From assembly GCA_024230695.1 (NCBI GenBank), contig JAAERC010000821.1:1-6063 (forward strand): a stretch of DNA of 6,063 bases, in the 5' to 3' direction. Position 1 is the stretch's first letter. Each line of letters begins with the position of its first letter. The position numbers were made by a program, and so were the translations under genes. This document shows positions 1-5,130 of the stretch, piece by piece. The stretch is from Candidatus Zixiibacteriota bacterium. GTDB taxonomy: Bacteria; Zixibacteria; MSB-5A5; GN15; PGXB01. A model generated the notes under the pieces. That model was not told the DNA's origin and ran no database searches. It saw nothing but the letters and a program-made list of their open reading frames with translations.

Positions 1-63
1 AGCATATTACAATAATAATGCGTAATAAATCGAATGTTTGTTACCCATTGCAGTATATATAAT

Positions 64-72
64 AAAGGAGGG
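64..72 (+). promoter_or_regulatory. Shine-Dalgarno site deciding the start at 77
   Basis: The bases AAAGGAGGG are an almost perfect anti-16S match and end 4 bases before the ATG at 77. They fix that ATG as the start, in preference to the in-frame TTG at 38, which would add 13 residues and place this site inside the coding region. Confidence 0.85.
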
Positions 73-76
73 AATA

Positions 77-694
77 ATGTATTGCTCAAAATGTGGGTGT
101 GATTTTGTCGGGTGGAAAGGAAAATGCCCGATTGATAATTCCTTACTATCTGAAAAACCAATATCTATAAATAATTCGACTGCCAAATCTATCCAGTATC
201 AATCCCTTGTTGACCTTATTAAAAAAAATAACGGCGAACTGATAATTGATTTACAAACGACCGAGGTCGGCAAAGGGCGAAAATTTGTTTTTCCGGGTCG
301 TGGAAATGGGTTTGCATGGGCCAAAAGAATAGAAGGTCAGTTTGATAATATTCCTGTAGAACTGCAAACCACAGAGGTGGGAACCGATTCGGATTGGAGT
401 TTTCCGTATCAGGGTTATGGTTTTGCATGGGAAAAACAGATGACAGGTTTCGTCGGCGGTAATAAGATCGTCCTTGACTCGACCAAAGTCGAACGCAAAA
501 AGCAATTTTTGTTTCCATACCGAGGACATGGTTATGCATGGAGCGAGGAGCTTACCGGCAATTGCGGTAGTTCCATTATAGCAAAAATGGTCACCACCGA
601 TATCAGCCGCGAGAGGAACTGGTTTCTGTTTTATTTTGCCTTTGGTTATGCGTGGATAAATAAAGCATCATTGCACCTATCCCTCACAAGCTAA
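77..694 (+). CDS. Zinc-ribbon-like N-terminus plus four 37-residue 'FP-x2-G-x-GFAW' repeats, unknown function
   Basis: A 205-residue protein that I cannot assign to a named family. Residues 3-17 hold C3, C6, C8 and C17 in a CxxC...CP arrangement like half of a zinc ribbon. The usual second CPxC is CPID here, so the fourth ligand is missing unless C8 or D20 serves. A low-complexity linker follows to about residue 52. Four tandem repeats then cover about 53-87, 91-124, 128-161 and 165-196. Each has a beta-like 'xLxTTEV' strand, a charged turn, 'FPxxGxG[FY]AW' and 'xxxxG'. The [FY]AW triplet recurs at 79, 116, 153 and 191, a period of 37, 37 and 38. Repeat 4 is the most diverged: it loses FP and the first Gly. 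There is no signal peptide or membrane segment, so it is probably cytosolic. The period suggests an all-beta repeat fold (inference). A REP-like palindrome begins right after the TAA. The gene is clearly real from its SD site and internal periodicity; its role is unknown. Confidence 0.8.
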   Translation: MYCSKCGCDFVGWKGKCPIDNSLLSEKPISINNSTAKSIQYQSLVDLIKKNNGELIIDLQTTEVGKGRKFVFPGRGNGFAWAKRIEGQFDNIPVELQTTEVGTDSDWSFPYQGYGFAWEKQMTGFVGGNKIVLDSTKVERKKQFLFPYRGHGYAWSEELTGNCGSSIIAKMVTTDISRERNWFLFYFAFGYAWINKASLHLSLTS

Positions 695-736
695 AGCTGG
701 GGTAGCCCACCCCTTGGGGCGGATTTCTTATTGCAC
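695..736 (+). repeat. REP-like palindrome, AAGCTGGGG-prefix family (copy 1)
   Basis: It starts directly after the stop codon at 692-694. GTAG at 702-705 is followed by an imperfect stem with the core CCCC-TT-GGGG (710-719), then the T-rich flank GGATTTCTTATTGCAC (721-736). The flank recurs nearly identically at 4071-4086, and the AGCTGGGG prefix recurs at 1389-1396 and 2280-2287. Hairpin plus T-rich tract could also work as a weak terminator for the gene at 77. Confidence 0.75.
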
Positions 737-762
737 GGGTGCCCCATCCCTTTAGGGTTGGG
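734..762 (+). repeat. REP-like palindrome (copy 2), tandem with copy 1
   Basis: A stem made of CCC-A-T-CCC, loop TTTA, and GGG-T-T-GGG (743-762) with one T/T mismatch. The core ATCCCTTTAGGG is shared with the element at 4058-4069. The lead tetranucleotide is degenerate (GTGC instead of GTAG/GTGG). It shares GCAC with the end of copy 1, so the two form a composite pair. Confidence 0.6.
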
Positions 763-766
763 TTGT

Positions 767-814
767 TCACTCCAAGTCAACACCGTTCATTTTTACAAAG
801 GGAGTCAAGATCAA
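767..814 (-). pseudogene. Decayed 3' end of a GNAT acetyltransferase (remnant 1)
   Basis: Read on the minus strand, the bases give ...LILTPFVKMNGVDLE followed by TGA (767-769). This closely matches the C-terminus of the intact GNAT protein at 5256-5690 (FVKMTGVELE, stop TGA). An in-frame stop lies upstream at 824-826, so only about 15-18 codons survive. A REP-like palindrome ends 4 bases beyond the stop, and another lies 33 bases away on the other side. Chance similarity of a short peptide is unlikely, because the DNA also aligns (CACTCCAA, then CATTTTTACAAAG) and a third copy occurs at 2201. Confidence 0.65.
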
Positions 815-846
815 TGGCGTTGGTCAATTTGTATCCCACCCCACCA

Positions 847-867
847 GTAGGCACCCATTGGGTGGGG
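847..867 (+). repeat. REP-like palindrome (copy 3)
   Basis: GTAG at 847-850 is followed by G, then CACCC-ATT-GGGTG (852-864) and GGG. An upstream CCCCACC (839-845) could extend or compete with the stem by pairing with GGTGGGG (861-867). Confidence 0.6.
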
Positions 868-892
868 ATTATTAACGCTCCGCTCAATGTCG

Positions 893-921
893 AAGTTCTT
901 GTAGCCCACCTGAAGGGCGGG
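893..921 (+). repeat. REP-like palindrome, AGTTCTTGTAG family (copy 4)
   Basis: AGTTCTTGTAG (894-904) leads into CCCACC-TGAAG-GGCGGG (905-921), a 6-bp stem with one A/C mismatch and a 5-base loop. Two further copies, at 1442-1470 and 5028-5056, are identical to each other over 29 bases; this one differs from them by T to C in the 3' arm and by the base before AGTTC. Confidence 0.75.
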
Positions 922-966
922 GATTTTACTGTTGAAAAGATTTATTGATATATATCTCGAAAGATT

Positions 967-1051
967 TTGATTGTTTATGAAACTAGTGAGTAATACTGGG
1001 AAGTTTTTGCATATTTTTCAAAATGTTTTAAATTTTTATTTTTTGTATAAT
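967..1051 (+). promoter_or_regulatory. Candidate promoter region for the small membrane protein
   Basis: In this A+T-rich spacer an exact TATAAT lies at 1046-1051, 47 bases before the ATG at 1099, but no good -35 lies 16-18 bases upstream of it. A second possibility is TTGATT (967-972), an 18-base gap and TAATAC (991-996). Either is plausible; base composition makes chance hexamers common here. The rest of 925-1086 shows nothing else. Confidence 0.3.
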
Positions 1052-1098
1052 AAAATTGCCAAACCGAAAAATCGAACGGTAATAAAATGGAGTTACTC

Positions 1099-1290
1099 AT
1101 GATTAAAAAAGGTAAACAATTTTATACAAATCTAGCCATAGGTTTACTGGGCATTTTTGTTGGAATTGATAATCTATTCAGGTGGTTCAGTGATAGATTA
1201 TACTCCAGCGATCTTATTATTGGCCTAATTTGTACAATTTGCGCGACCGCCTGGCTCATTTATATTTTTTTTACAAAAAATAAAGATTAA
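1099..1290 (+). CDS. Small two-helix membrane protein, unknown function
   Basis: A 63-residue protein with two hydrophobic segments, about residues 12-29 (after a basic MIKKGKQ start) and 39-58, separated by a short polar stretch with RWFSDR. It ends in the basic tail TKNKD, so both ends probably face the cytoplasm. I chose the ATG at 1099 because GGAG at 1089-1092 sits 6 bases before it. The ATG at 1087 would add MELL and has no ribosome site. It stands alone on the plus strand and converges on the lipoprotein gene at 1516. I do not recognise the family; small inner-membrane proteins of this kind are often uncharacterised. Hydropathy and the SD site support it as real, but the size leaves doubt. 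Confidence 0.55.
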   Translation: MIKKGKQFYTNLAIGLLGIFVGIDNLFRWFSDRLYSSDLIIGLICTICATAWLIYIFFTKNKD

Positions 1291-1296
1291 TTATAA

Positions 1297-1355
1297 AGTA
1301 AGAGTAGGGCGGAAGTCGAAGACTCCCGCCATTTAAAATTGATTAATAAAAAATC
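1297..1355 (+). repeat. 59-bp perfect direct repeat with GTAG-type hairpin (copy A of pair)
   Basis: Identical base for base to 5196-5254. GTAG (1304-1307) leads a hairpin GGCGG-A-AGTC-GAA-GACT-C-CCGCC (1308-1330) with a single A/C mismatch. An A+T-rich tail to 1355 is part of the identity, so the mobile or conserved unit is longer than the hairpin. It starts 7 bases after the stop of the small membrane protein. Confidence 0.9.
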
Positions 1356-1364
1356 GGCGGGAGT
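1322..1364. repeat. Inverted repeat ACTCCCGCC / GGCGGGAGT
   Basis: The 3' arm of the preceding hairpin (1322-1330) is a perfect 9-base complement of 1356-1364, with a 25-base A+T-rich loop. The two stems exclude each other. The right arm lies outside the 59-bp repeat and is absent from the copy at 5196, so this looks like a composite of two oppositely oriented elements. Confidence 0.65.
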
Positions 1365-1367
1365 TTT

Positions 1368-1384
1368 ATCCGCTTATGGCGGAT
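1368..1384. repeat. Short palindrome ATCCGC-TTATG-GCGGAT
   Basis: A perfect 6-bp stem with a 5-base loop inside the palindrome cluster at 1297-1470. No GTAG lead is visible, so it may be a decayed fragment of another element. Confidence 0.5.
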
Positions 1385-1387
1385 TTC

Positions 1388-1424
1388 AAGCTGGGGATCA
1401 CCATTTATGGTGGGTTTCTTACTG
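1388..1424 (+). repeat. REP-like palindrome, AAGCTGGGG-prefix family (copy 2)
   Basis: AAGCTGGGG (1388-1396) leads into the perfect palindrome CACCAT-TT-ATGGTG (1399-1412) and GGTTTCTTACTG. Prefix and T-rich flank match the elements at 695 and, for the prefix, at 2279. GTAG is altered to GATC here. Confidence 0.65.
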
Positions 1425-1441
1425 TAATATTTGCTAAATTC

Positions 1442-1470
1442 TAGTTCTTGTAGCCCACCTGAAGGGTGGG
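1442..1470 (+). repeat. REP-like palindrome, AGTTCTTGTAG family (copy 2)
   Basis: GTAG at 1450-1453 and the perfect stem CCCACC-TGAAG-GGTGGG (1454-1470). All 29 bases match 5028-5056. It lies 45 bases beyond the stop of the minus-strand lipoprotein gene, closing the convergent intergenic cluster. Confidence 0.8.
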
Positions 1471-1515
1471 GAAATTATAAGCATAGATCAGGGCCAGAAA
1501 ATGCGCTCCTGATAA

Positions 1516-2010
1516 TTATCTACCACAGTGTGGCACGTAAAATTCATGAAGAAAATTAGGTGTTGCCCACTCGATCTCAGTTCGGTTTTCAAGGTTGAAA
1601 GATAACGCTTCAATATCCACAGTGTCATTTACTTTTATTCTTATTTGCCTATTGAGCCCCAGTTGTCGGGCCAAAGCGGTGTCATCAGGGGCAATCAGTA
1701 TGGAGCGGACCTCATACATTCCATATCTTTCCAAATAATTATCAAGACTTGTTATACCGGTTGAATCTGAAACTCCTCCGGCCAATTTTAGGACAGCGTC
1801 AAGATCGTCAAAATGGGCCGATGCAATTCCAATCAAAACTTTTCCCGCTTCATATGGCCACGCTATCTCTACTTCTTCCGGTTCTGTTTCCGCCTCTGCT
1901 TCCACGATAGATCGACTACCGCAGGCGATACAAGACACTAGGATTACAAAAATTACAGTAGCCAAAAGATATGGTCGTAATGTCGATTTTTGAGTTGACC
2001 TAAATTTCAT
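1516..2010 (-). CDS. Lipoprotein resembling a free-standing subtilase (S8) propeptide
   Basis: A 164-residue protein. A basic start, a hydrophobic stretch at about 13-26 and the lipobox L24-V-S-C27 indicate lipoprotein processing at C27; C30 is a weaker alternative. An acidic linker (37-48) follows. Residues 56-160 follow the pattern of the N-terminal prodomain of secreted subtilisin-like proteases: 'GKVLIGIA', an 'LDNYLERYG' helix, 'GLNRQIRIKV' and, near the end, IEWATPNF (146-153), the counterpart of the familiar VEYAEPNY. In the family this domain folds and inhibits the protease and is followed by the Asp/His/Ser catalytic domain. Here the chain stops at VPHCGR, and the downstream DNA is palindromes with no protease motif. 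It is either an envelope-anchored protease inhibitor or chaperone, or a truncated protease that remains open. GGAGGT at 2019-2024 supports the start. The family call is by pattern recognition only. Confidence 0.7.
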   Translation of the reverse strand: MKFRSTQKSTLRPYLLATVIFVILVSCIACGSRSIVEAEAETEPEEVEIAWPYEAGKVLIGIASAHFDDLDAVLKLAGGVSDSTGITSLDNYLERYGMYEVRSILIAPDDTALARQLGLNRQIRIKVNDTVDIEALSFNLENRTEIEWATPNFLHEFYVPHCGR

Positions 2011-2018
2011 AACAACTT

Positions 2019-2024
2019 ACCTCC
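2019..2024 (-). promoter_or_regulatory. Shine-Dalgarno site for the lipoprotein gene
   Basis: GGAGGT on the minus strand, 8 bases before the ATG at 2010. It is strong and confirms the start at the basic signal sequence. Confidence 0.7.
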
Positions 2025-2160
2025 CCGATTTTAACTTTATTTTTATTGTCTCCGGCGCTTCAATAATTCAATCTATGGCAACTTGTTCATGGCTGAATAT
2101 ATTCGTTGGAGGGGACAACTTTCTTCAAAGTTATTACATATTTATATCAACTATAATATG

Positions 2161-2188
2161 AATATAGGTATTTTATATGTCAAGTCAA
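2161..2188 (-). promoter_or_regulatory. Candidate promoter for the lipoprotein gene
   Basis: On the minus strand TTGACT (2188-2183) and TATATT (2166-2161) are 16 bases apart, the same layout as the better promoter at 4095. An exact TTGACA also overlaps here (2184-2179) with a weaker CATATT 18 bases away. The leader would be about 145 bases long; no structured element was recognised in it. A+T-rich context lowers confidence. Confidence 0.35.
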
Positions 2189-2200
2189 TATTCTCTAATA

Positions 2201-2281
2201 TTACTCCAATTCAACACCTGTCATTTTGACGAAGCAGTTAAGGGAAATGTTTAGTAGATTCCTTGTATTTTTAAAACCAAG
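2201..2281 (-). pseudogene. Decayed 3' end of a GNAT acetyltransferase (remnant 2), cut by a REP-like element
   Basis: The minus strand reads LGFKNTRNLLNISLNCFVKM then TGVELE and TAA. Over 26 residues, 18 are identical to the C-terminus of the intact GNAT protein at 5256-5690, including the last 13 (LNCFVKMTGVELE). The frame is open for the whole stretch, but homology stops exactly where the AAGCTGGGG prefix of a palindrome begins (2279). The N-terminal ~118 residues, with the CoA-binding motif, are absent; the esterase gene starts its stop region 70 bases further on. This is the remnant of a paralogue lost through insertion or recombination at the repeat. Confidence 0.8.
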
Positions 2282-2309
2282 CTGGGGTGGCCCACCACTT
2301 GGTGGTGCG
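2279..2309 (+). repeat. REP-like palindrome, AAGCTGGGG-prefix family (copy 3)
   Basis: AAGCTGGG (2279-2286), then GTGG (2287-2290) and the perfect stem CCACCA-CT-TGGTGG (2292-2305). It differs from the element at 695 mainly in compensating stem bases. It lies 42 bases past the stop of the minus-strand esterase gene and abuts the GNAT remnant. Confidence 0.75.
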
Positions 2310-2350
2310 TTTACTATTCTAATTTCCGTGTTCGGTAGATGTTCACATCG

Positions 2351-3697
2351 TCATCTCATAGACCTGAATCTTAATGCCGCTTTCTGGCTCGGCGTAGTTT
2401 TCGATATCTGTCTTACAAATGCAATCATATCAAAGCTATCTTTGAGAATAAGATGCCCTTCGTTGCCTTGTCCTCTGATAGCATGTTTGGTTGTTATCCA
2501 ATTATTAATCGAACCTTGAGTCGGAACTGAGCGTAAATCGATTATATAGGTGTCAAGGCTGATATCGGCGAGTGTACCATCAATTGACTCTGAATCAATT
2601 GGAGATATTGATTGGTTTGGATCGTTAAAATTATGGAAAGACATGCCGATTGACACGAACTTCTCGCCCAGAGAATCGGCCAAATATTTACCCATCGGAA
2701 TAAGCCCGGACATCAATGGCATATTAGGTAAATCAAGATCAAAGGCATCTTCTGCAATATGAAAATTATGTGCCCAGACAATCGCCCTGCAGTTTTCGCC
2801 GGAAGAGGCCATATGCCATAATAAATTATCAGACATTCCGCTTTCTCTGATAACACCTGCTCTGGGAACGTCACCTTCAGACATTTTCCTGAACAAATCG
2901 TGAGACTTTGTCAAACATTCGGCGTTTCTGCAAACCCATTCGTATTCAGCGGTAGATGATTTTTCGATAAATTCTGCTCGATGTTTTTGTAGATGAGTAA
3001 GAATTAAACTGAATTGCTCTCCAATTTTTACAAGTTTATTCTTATCGGTGGTGGAGTAGTTTTGCATTATCTGGTTCCATATATCGACTCTGTAAATCTC
3101 TCGGTCGATTATTTTTTCGATAGAGTTTGCGAAATCACTATCTACATCTTTGAAATAGGTCAGCAGTAATTCGATACTCGGTAGTGGATCAGTGATGTCA
3201 ATTCCGGTAAACCTTATTTGCTTATCAACTGGTGATTTGAGATTATGTTCGCGTAACCATTGTATCAAAACAAAGAACTCTTTTGTATCCCAAATGAACC
3301 AGGCTCCCATTTGATTCATCAGCTCCTCGATATTCCCGGTTCCATCAAGAAGATACCTGTTGATCTTCTCGGCGTGGGGGAGACCTTCTTCGATGGCAAT
3401 CATATTAAAATCGAGTTCCAGGATAAGATATTTAATAAATTTGATTTTAAGCTGATACTGTTCGTTTGCGTCGTGTCTGCTGTCGCCAAGACCTACCAGT
3501 GTTGCGCAGCCGATCATTGGTTCCAGGAAAGTCAGATCGGAGATATCGTAAGTTGCTCTGTCAGTTAAAATTGGGACTGCGTTGCTGTTGGCCCATTTTA
3601 TAAATTCGTTTCGCCCGATGTCGCTGGTTTTGTTTCCCTGACAACCAATCGTTGCAAGTATCAGGAAAGTTGTAATTATTATTCTCGATGAAATCAT
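2351..3697 (-). CDS. Erythromycin-esterase-family hydrolase, exported, probable lipoprotein
   Basis: A 448-residue protein of the erythromycin esterase superfamily (EreA/EreB and the many uncharacterised succinoglycan-type relatives). The N-terminus has a basic start, a hydrophobic core (6-18) and T16-I-G-C19, an imperfect lipobox, so lipid anchoring is likely but not certain. Family motifs in order: LVGLGDSRHDANEQYQLK (67-84), matching the family GEATHG...F..LK, with H75 at the place of the proposed catalytic His of EreB; the usual Glu is D72; ELDFNMIAIEEG (94-105); GID at 165-167; REsGMSDNLLW (284-294); and IVWAHNFHIA (306-315), with H310 and H313 of the AHNxH motif. Length fits the family. 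Macrolide hydrolysis is not implied, because most family members have unknown substrates, and an envelope location argues for another ester. TCCT at 3704-3707 (AGGA on the coding strand), 6 bases before the ATG, supports the start. No partner gene is next to it. Confidence 0.85.
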   Translation of the reverse strand: MISSRIIITTFLILATIGCQGNKTSDIGRNEFIKWANSNAVPILTDRATYDISDLTFLEPMIGCATLVGLGDSRHDANEQYQLKIKFIKYLILELDFNMIAIEEGLPHAEKINRYLLDGTGNIEELMNQMGAWFIWDTKEFFVLIQWLREHNLKSPVDKQIRFTGIDITDPLPSIELLLTYFKDVDSDFANSIEKIIDREIYRVDIWNQIMQNYSTTDKNKLVKIGEQFSLILTHLQKHRAEFIEKSSTAEYEWVCRNAECLTKSHDLFRKMSEGDVPRAGVIRESGMSDNLLWHMASSGENCRAIVWAHNFHIAEDAFDLDLPNMPLMSGLIPMGKYLADSLGEKFVSIGMSFHNFNDPNQSISPIDSESIDGTLADISLDTYIIDLRSVPTQGSINNWITTKHAIRGQGNEGHLILKDSFDMIAFVRQISKTTPSQKAALRFRSMR

Positions 3698-3741
3698 TTT
3701 TGTTCCTGCTCCTCCTGCTCCCGGGTTTCAAGTTTAATAGA

Positions 3742-3770
3742 ATTATACGAACTAAAAAAACTATTGTTAC
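3742..3770 (-). promoter_or_regulatory. Candidate promoter for the esterase-family gene
   Basis: On the minus strand GTAACA (3770-3765), 17 bases, and an exact TATAAT (3747-3742) lie 45 bases before the start codon at 3697. The -35 matches 4 of 6 consensus bases. Confidence 0.45.
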
Positions 3771-3918
3771 ATTTTCACTATAACATCATTGTTGTTTTAT
3801 CTCCCTACATATTTACACATGGATAATAATAGAAATTGCCTCTACTAATCAAAAGAATCTTATAGGGGAAGCAGACTGAAATAACATCGAGTTGGTAGTA
3901 AAATCTAAAAAATGAAGG

Positions 3919-4030
3919 AACGAACCCATTTTGCTGTAATTAATAGAAAGTGATATAGTTACACGGAATTATTATTCTATGGAAATAGGCGTTAACGAAA
4001 AACTTTTTATATACAAAACGAACCCATTTT
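3919..4030. repeat. 14-bp direct repeat AACGAACCCATTTT, 98 bases apart, in the non-coding 3771-4040 region
   Basis: Identical 14-mers at 3919-3932 and 4017-4030; the bases that follow are loosely similar (gctgTAAT and caTTACAAT). The 84 bases between are A+T-rich, with no open frame and no inverted ends. Apart from this, 3771-4040 holds nothing I can name. The repeats could be binding sites or the footprint of a small duplication. Confidence 0.45.
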
Positions 4031-4040
4031 CATTACAATC

Positions 4041-4086
4041 GCATGGCCGGGTGGCGCATCCCTTTAGGGGCGGATTTCTTTATGCA
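4041..4086 (+). repeat. REP-like palindrome, hybrid of the two elements at 695-762
   Basis: GTGG (4051-4054) is followed by ATCCCTTTAGGG (4058-4069), as at 746-757, and then by GGGCGGATTTCTTTATGCAC, close to 717-736. GCAT (4057-4060 region) and ATGC (4082-4085) form an outer pairing. This is the only palindrome on the 5' side of a gene, ending 9 bases before the -35 of the promoter at 4095. Confidence 0.6.
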
Positions 4087-4094
4087 CAATCAGA

Positions 4095-4122
4095 TTGACA
4101 TAATATATATATTATCTATATT
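4095..4122 (+). promoter_or_regulatory. Sigma-70-type promoter for the sorting-tail protein
   Basis: TTGACA (4095-4100), a 16-base spacer and TATATT (4117-4122). This predicts a start about 30 bases before the ATG at 4161, with GGGAG at 4149-4153 as ribosome site. It is the best promoter match in the window. Confidence 0.6.
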
Positions 4123-4160
4123 ACCTGTACAATAAATCAATTTAATCTGGGAGAAATAAA

Positions 4161-5030
4161 ATGAAAACAATTCTAACTTTTATATTTGTTGTACTATTTT
4201 TATGCCAACTTTTATCCGCTCAATCTGTAAGTCTCGACCATGTCGATGGACTACACGACGGTAACGAATCTGAAATAATCGCCGACGGTACAACTCCAAT
4301 TAAATTCTATATCCGTTTCACCAATGATAATTCTAATTGCTTCGGCGTTTTAAATGGATTCCGTGTATATTCAGAAAATGGTGCCGCATGGCAGCCGATT
4401 AAGGGCGATACAATTGGCATTAGTAAATCAATGTTTGATGGATTAGTTATTATAGGTCATTATGGCGCAACAGGTATGGATGCTGATACGGTATCATTTG
4501 ACGCTCTTACCACTGATCTCGAAGGTGGTCTTCCGCCCGGATATGATGATATAGCATATTCGATAGATATTGGAGCAATCAGTCCCAGCTGCCACAATAA
4601 GACAATTTGTCTCGATTCGGCCAGTAATTCTTCTAATATTGAGTGGGAGTGGGGCGATGAAGTGATCCCCTCCTGGGATGGGCCACATTGTTTTACTTGT
4701 CTTAATCCCAATCCGACAAATATAAACGATTTACATTCAAAAGAATTGCCGGATAAATATTCTCTTTCGCAAAATTATCCCAATCCATTTAATCCAGAAA
4801 CAAAAATCGAATATATTATTCATCGACAATCAGAAATATCAATTTCAATATATAATCTTATTGGTCAGAAAATAAATAGTCTGGTCAATGATATAAAACC
4901 GGTCGGTAATTATTCCGTCAATTGGAACGGTACCGACAATAATGGAAACAAAATGGCATCAGGTATTTATTTTTACCAACTGCAAATCGGCGACTACACT
5001 GAAACCAAAAAGATGATACTGATGAAATAG
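4161..5030 (+). CDS. Secreted protein with C-terminal type IX-like sorting / FlgD-like tail
   Basis: A 289-residue protein. Residues 1-21 are a signal peptide (basic MK, hydrophobic core, cleavage after LLSA or SAQ). Residues 22-190 form an acidic beta-rich domain starting SVSLDHVDGLHDG, with NGFRVYSENGAAW, DADTVSFDAL, GGLPPGYDDI and a late SWDGPHCFTC. To my recognition this is a recurrent secreted domain of Zixibacteria-like genomes, with unknown ligand. Residues 196-289 are the tail: SLSQNYPNPFNPETKIEY, then ISISIYNLIGQKI, GNYSVNWNGTDNNGN, MASGIYFYQL and the basic end KKMILMK. Tails of this kind direct type IX secretion and surface attachment in Bacteroidota and are frequent in FCB phyla. 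Whether they do so here is inference, as no T9SS gene is in view. Start chosen from GGAG 7 bases upstream and the signal peptide. The TAG stop is itself the first three bases of a REP-like repeat copy. Confidence 0.85.
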   Translation: MKTILTFIFVVLFLCQLLSAQSVSLDHVDGLHDGNESEIIADGTTPIKFYIRFTNDNSNCFGVLNGFRVYSENGAAWQPIKGDTIGISKSMFDGLVIIGHYGATGMDADTVSFDALTTDLEGGLPPGYDDIAYSIDIGAISPSCHNKTICLDSASNSSNIEWEWGDEVIPSWDGPHCFTCLNPNPTNINDLHSKELPDKYSLSQNYPNPFNPETKIEYIIHRQSEISISIYNLIGQKINSLVNDIKPVGNYSVNWNGTDNNGNKMASGIYFYQLQIGDYTETKKMILMK

Positions 5031-5056
5031 TTCTTGTAGCCCACCTGAAGGGTGGG
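5028..5056 (+). repeat. REP-like palindrome, AGTTCTTGTAG family (copy 3), overlapping a stop codon
   Basis: Identical over 29 bases to 1442-1470. GTAG at 5036-5039, stem CCCACC-TGAAG-GGTGGG (5040-5056). Its first bases, TAG (5028-5030), are the stop codon of the preceding gene. Confidence 0.8.
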
Positions 5057-5089
5057 TAAATTGAATATAGCCATACTATAAACAAACTC

Positions 5090-5111
5090 AACCACCCTAC
5101 GAGTGGGTTAC
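5090..5111 (-). repeat. Degenerate REP-like palindrome, minus orientation
   Basis: On the minus strand GTAA leads AACC(C)AC...GTGGTT, a stem with one bulged C. It is a weak relative of the next element and shares its orientation. Confidence 0.4.
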
Positions 5112-5130
5112 AATTTTGTCACAGGAATGA

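Noticed and set aside
38..76. Upstream TTG start for the repeat protein
   Set aside because: It would translate the strong Shine-Dalgarno site at 64-72 and add 13 residues before the Cys motif; ATG at 77 is clearly better.
695..921. CRISPR array
   Set aside because: The repeated units differ in sequence and spacing and are palindromes with varying stems; there are no regular spacers and no cas genes.
739..948. Open frame of 69 codons on the plus strand
   Set aside because: It runs through three palindromes and the antisense GNAT remnant, with no ribosome site; its apparent sequence is repeat-derived.
1087..1098. ATG at 1087 as start of the small membrane protein
   Set aside because: No ribosome site before it, whereas its own bases form GGAG at the right distance for the ATG at 1099.
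1487..1513. Terminator for the lipoprotein gene: ATCAGG / CCTGAT stem
   Set aside because: A 6-bp stem with a 15-base loop and no T-run after it on the minus strand; too weak to call.
2226..2519. Open frame of 97 codons on the plus strand
   Set aside because: It is antisense to the esterase 3' end, the palindrome and the GNAT remnant, and has no ribosome site.
3260..3568. Open frame of 102 codons antisense to the esterase gene
   Set aside because: It lies wholly within a convincing gene on the other strand; no start signal or family resemblance.
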